Below are positions 62,155 through 64,000 of a stretch of DNA of 64,000 bases, one piece after another. Below the pieces are notes generated by a model. That model was not told the DNA's origin, did not search any database, and worked only from the letters and a program-made list of their open reading frames with translations. The DNA lies in assembly GCA_021777105.1 (NCBI GenBank), contig JAIQZQ010000094.1, positions 1 to 64,000 of the forward strand, written 5' to 3'. The stretch's first letter is position 1; each line of letters starts with the position of its first letter. A program made the translations under genes and the position numbers. The DNA comes from Candidatus Anammoxibacter sp. GTDB lineage: Bacteria > Planctomycetota > Brocadiia > Brocadiales > Anammoxibacteraceae.

Positions 62155-62323
62155 TTTTTTTGCTAATTACAAAAATATTTTCATAAGTAGTGTTGTCTTA
62201 GAAAAACCTTAGGGGACGTTATCAAATATAACAAACTGAATATTGAAATAATAGCAAGAGATAAACTCCACTATATTTAAATGTAAATCTATAGTGTGGC
62301 AGCGCCCCGCGCCTGATCCCGTA

Positions 62324-62420
62324 GTTATCTTGTTTTTAAAGATAACACACCTTTGCAGGATGTAATCTTTAAGACTATTTTAAAATTTAGGAGATGTTAT
62401 CTTCAAATTGTTCATCTCCT
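62324..62420. promoter_or_regulatory. Two hairpins upstream of the AIPR gene
   Basis: GTTATCTT/AAGATAAC (62324-62346, 7-nt loop) and AGGAGATG/CATCTCCT (62389-62420, 16-nt spacer). The second lies about 50 nt before the AIPR start and may be an operator or RNA structure. Otherwise the gap 62155-62467 shows no gene. Confidence 0.45.
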
Positions 62421-62467
62421 TGCTGCTGTTCCACTAAGAAACAGATTCTTTTAAAGGAAAAAGCCGA

Positions 62468-63643
62468 ATGAACCAGAAAACAAATGATCAGATTATATTG
62501 GCGCAAATTATTCAGGAAAGGTGCGCAGAATCTTCAGATGAGTTGTCTCTGACAGAATATTTTGAAATCTACACTGCTTCCGAAATACTAAAAGATCACG
62601 ATCTCACTTACGATGATATTACTTATGGGATAGTAGGATACGGAGGTGATGGGGGTGTTGACTCTATTTATACATTTCTTAATGGCGAGCTAATCAAAGA
62701 AGATACAGAGATTAACTCAAAGCAAAAAAAGAATCATGTCGAGCTGGTGGTGATTCAGTCTAAAAACTCAGCTTCATTTAAAGAGGATGTAGTAGTTAAA
62801 TTCCGCGAATCAGCCGAGGACTTATTCAATTTATCCAACAATCCTGACGATTATGCAGAACGTTATAACCGAGATCTGATAGACAAATCTAAACTATTTA
62901 GAAGTGCTTACGCTAAATTAGCTGCGACCTTTCCATTAATGAAAATACGTTATTACTATGCAACCCAAGGTGAAGAAGTTCATCCAAATGTTGAGGGAAA
63001 GGTTCCTAAACTACAAGAAGCTATCAGAAAGATGTTTGGTGGTTCGGAGTTTTCTTTTGAATTTATAGGCGCATCAAAATTACTTGAGATGACACGAAAT
63101 GTTCCATCTACAACTCGGATTTTAGAAGTATCAGAGTCGCCCATTGGGACAATATCTGGAAGTTATTTATGTTTAGTCACGCTTTCAAAATATTTTGAAT
63201 TTATATCTGATAATGGGGCTTTGGCTCGAAGTATATTTGAGTCGAACGTCAGGGATTATCAAGGAAGTGTTAAAGTTAACACTGGGATAAGAAAAACACT
63301 TGAAAATCAGAAGTCGGAAAATTTTTGGTATTTAAATAATGGTGTGACAATTATCACCCCAAAAGCCGTTCTTGCTGGTAAGCAGCTTACGATAGAAGAT
63401 CCGCAAATTGTTAATGGTTTGCAAACATCACATGAAATATATCAGCACTTTTCCAAACTGAATAACCATGTTGGTGACGAAAGAGCAGTGCTTGTTCGTG
63501 TAATTTGCGAAGAAGATGAGGAAGCTAGGGATCGAATTATTCGAGCCACCAATAGTCAGACTTCAATACCGCCAGCCTCATTAAGGAGCTCTGATGAAAT
63601 TCACAGGAATATCGAGGATTTTCTTAAGGCAAATGGATACTAG
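62468..63643 (+). CDS. AIPR-type abortive infection protein, apparently C-terminally truncated
   Basis: 391 residues. The N-terminal part carries a PD-(D/E)XK-like nuclease core: Asp65 in GYGGDGGVDSIYTF and the Gln-x-Lys strand VELVVIQSKNS (Lys99). The central signature NFWYLNNGVTIITPKAV and IVNGLQTSHEIYQHF, then RVICEEDEEARDRIIRATNSQT, is diagnostic for the AIPR family linked to phage abortive infection. Known members are longer (about 550-700 residues) and continue past the IHRNIEDFL segment where this frame stops at TAG. It may be a shortened allele or a disrupted gene; a possible insertion-linked gene lies just downstream. Confidence 0.85.
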   Translation: MNQKTNDQIILAQIIQERCAESSDELSLTEYFEIYTASEILKDHDLTYDDITYGIVGYGGDGGVDSIYTFLNGELIKEDTEINSKQKKNHVELVVIQSKNSASFKEDVVVKFRESAEDLFNLSNNPDDYAERYNRDLIDKSKLFRSAYAKLAATFPLMKIRYYYATQGEEVHPNVEGKVPKLQEAIRKMFGGSEFSFEFIGASKLLEMTRNVPSTTRILEVSESPIGTISGSYLCLVTLSKYFEFISDNGALARSIFESNVRDYQGSVKVNTGIRKTLENQKSENFWYLNNGVTIITPKAVLAGKQLTIEDPQIVNGLQTSHEIYQHFSKLNNHVGDERAVLVRVICEEDEEARDRIIRATNSQTSIPPASLRSSDEIHRNIEDFLKANGY

Positions 63644-63678
63644 AGAGTGATGAGTTCTCTGGTTGCTAAACCTCGACG

Positions 63679-63999
63679 TCAATCACTTTCTTCCTGCTCT
63701 AAAAGTCTTAAGTCTGATAACTCAGTTCCTAATTCTACCCATTTATCGACAAGCTTTCTAAGGTTAGCGTAGTTTTTAACTTGTTGATTTACTATCTTTG
63801 CATTTTTTTTATTTACAAACTTTGAACTGCTTTTGCCATTTTTAGTAAAGCTAAGTTGATAGTATGGCCCATGCTTTTTAGGCGGTGAGGCTTTACACTT
63901 GCAACCTGGAGAACCACAAATATTATATTGTTTTGAAAGACTACCTCGGCGTAAATCACTTAACGCGTCAATATCGGCCTTGACCTTCTCTATTTGCCT
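63679..63999 (-). CDS. Partial DUF6788-like protein (transposon-associated type), cut by the window end
   Basis: An open frame enters from the right edge and ends with TGA at 63679-63681, giving 106 residues without its start. It contains the pattern ICGSPGCKCKASPPKKHGPY followed by a Tyr-Tyr strand and helices rich in Lys and Leu. This CG.p.C.C......HGPYY layout matches small DUF6788 proteins that, from memory, are often found next to transposases. It lies 36 nt from the AIPR stop, so an element may have inserted at or near the AIPR 3' part. Confidence 0.65.
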   Translation of the reverse strand, partial: RQIEKVKADIDALSDLRRGSLSKQYNICGSPGCKCKASPPKKHGPYYQLSFTKNGKSSSKFVNKKNAKIVNQQVKNYANLRKLVDKWVELGTELSDLRLLEQEESD

Positions 64000-64000
64000 T

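Noticed and set aside
60002-63999. Complete prophage
   Set aside because: No structural, terminase, integrase or replication genes are visible; only a GH19 protein, a toxin-antitoxin pair and an AIPR gene.

Overview
The window looks like a chromosomal segment of an uncultured Gram-negative bacterium of moderate G+C content. The gene families resemble Desulfobacterota/Nitrospinota-type genomes: a MutL/GlmL protein, SpoVG with a zinc ribbon next to ispE, two-component proteins ending in a Cys-rich 'LPxC..C' tail, and an EndoQ-type PHP protein fused to a UvrD helicase. This placement is inference from gene content. No rRNA or other phylogenetic marker was usable.

Layout. 1-7.3 kb: a heptamer array, a SHOCT-domain protein, a UROD/MetE-like protein, thyX, a radical SAM protein, a Uma2 nuclease and a sugar-nucleotidyltransferase, then two more heptamer arrays. 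7.4-9.5 kb: methionine salvage genes mtnB-mtnD-mtnC. 9.6-10.2 kb: a Phd/PIN toxin-antitoxin pair. 10.2-24.4 kb: mostly housekeeping genes (aroA, a gph-like phosphatase, an aminotransferase, the MutL protein, ispE, spoVG, ilvB, rsmE, clpP, tig). 24.3-25.6 kb: tRNA-Gly(GCC), tRNA-Lys(TTT) and tRNA-Glu(TTC). 26-31 kb: small membrane proteins, an MDR dehydrogenase, nadD and an unusual two-gene unit (acidic protein plus deaminase-fold protein). 31-33 kb: a hybrid histidine kinase behind a candidate MITE. 33.4-39.4 kb: ilvA, valS and cimA on the minus strand. 39.7-51.8 kb: a DUF4143-type ATPase, then a minus-strand signalling cluster (giant triple-CHASE3 hybrid kinase, two REC-kinases and a REC protein) coupled to a PMT-type glycosyltransferase. 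52-59.2 kb: a glycosyltransferase-like protein, a Gfo/Idh/MocA oxidoreductase, a 2-oxoacid decarboxylase and the EndoQ-UvrD fusion. 60-64 kb: an accessory region with a secreted GH19 chitinase-like protein, a HigB/HigA pair, an AIPR-type anti-phage protein that stops early, and the edge of a possible transposon-associated gene.

How the genes work together. Branched-chain amino acid synthesis has two entries to 2-oxobutyrate (citramalate synthase and threonine ammonia-lyase) feeding acetolactate synthase. MtnB, MtnD and MtnC cover the lower half of methionine salvage. ClpP and trigger factor are neighbours in protein quality control. The signalling cluster probably forms a phosphorelay. The end of the window has defence-island character.

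The most unusual observations are: (i) a citramalate synthase with a C-terminal retropepsin-like (clan AA aspartic protease) domain whose DTG is DTE; (ii) the EndoQ-UvrD fusion with two motifs resembling beta-clamp-binding peptides; (iii) a standalone deaminase-fold protein 2 nt behind an acidic, low-complexity protein; (iv) several families of dispersed palindromes, heptamer arrays and a 167-bp candidate MITE in nearly every larger intergenic gap.
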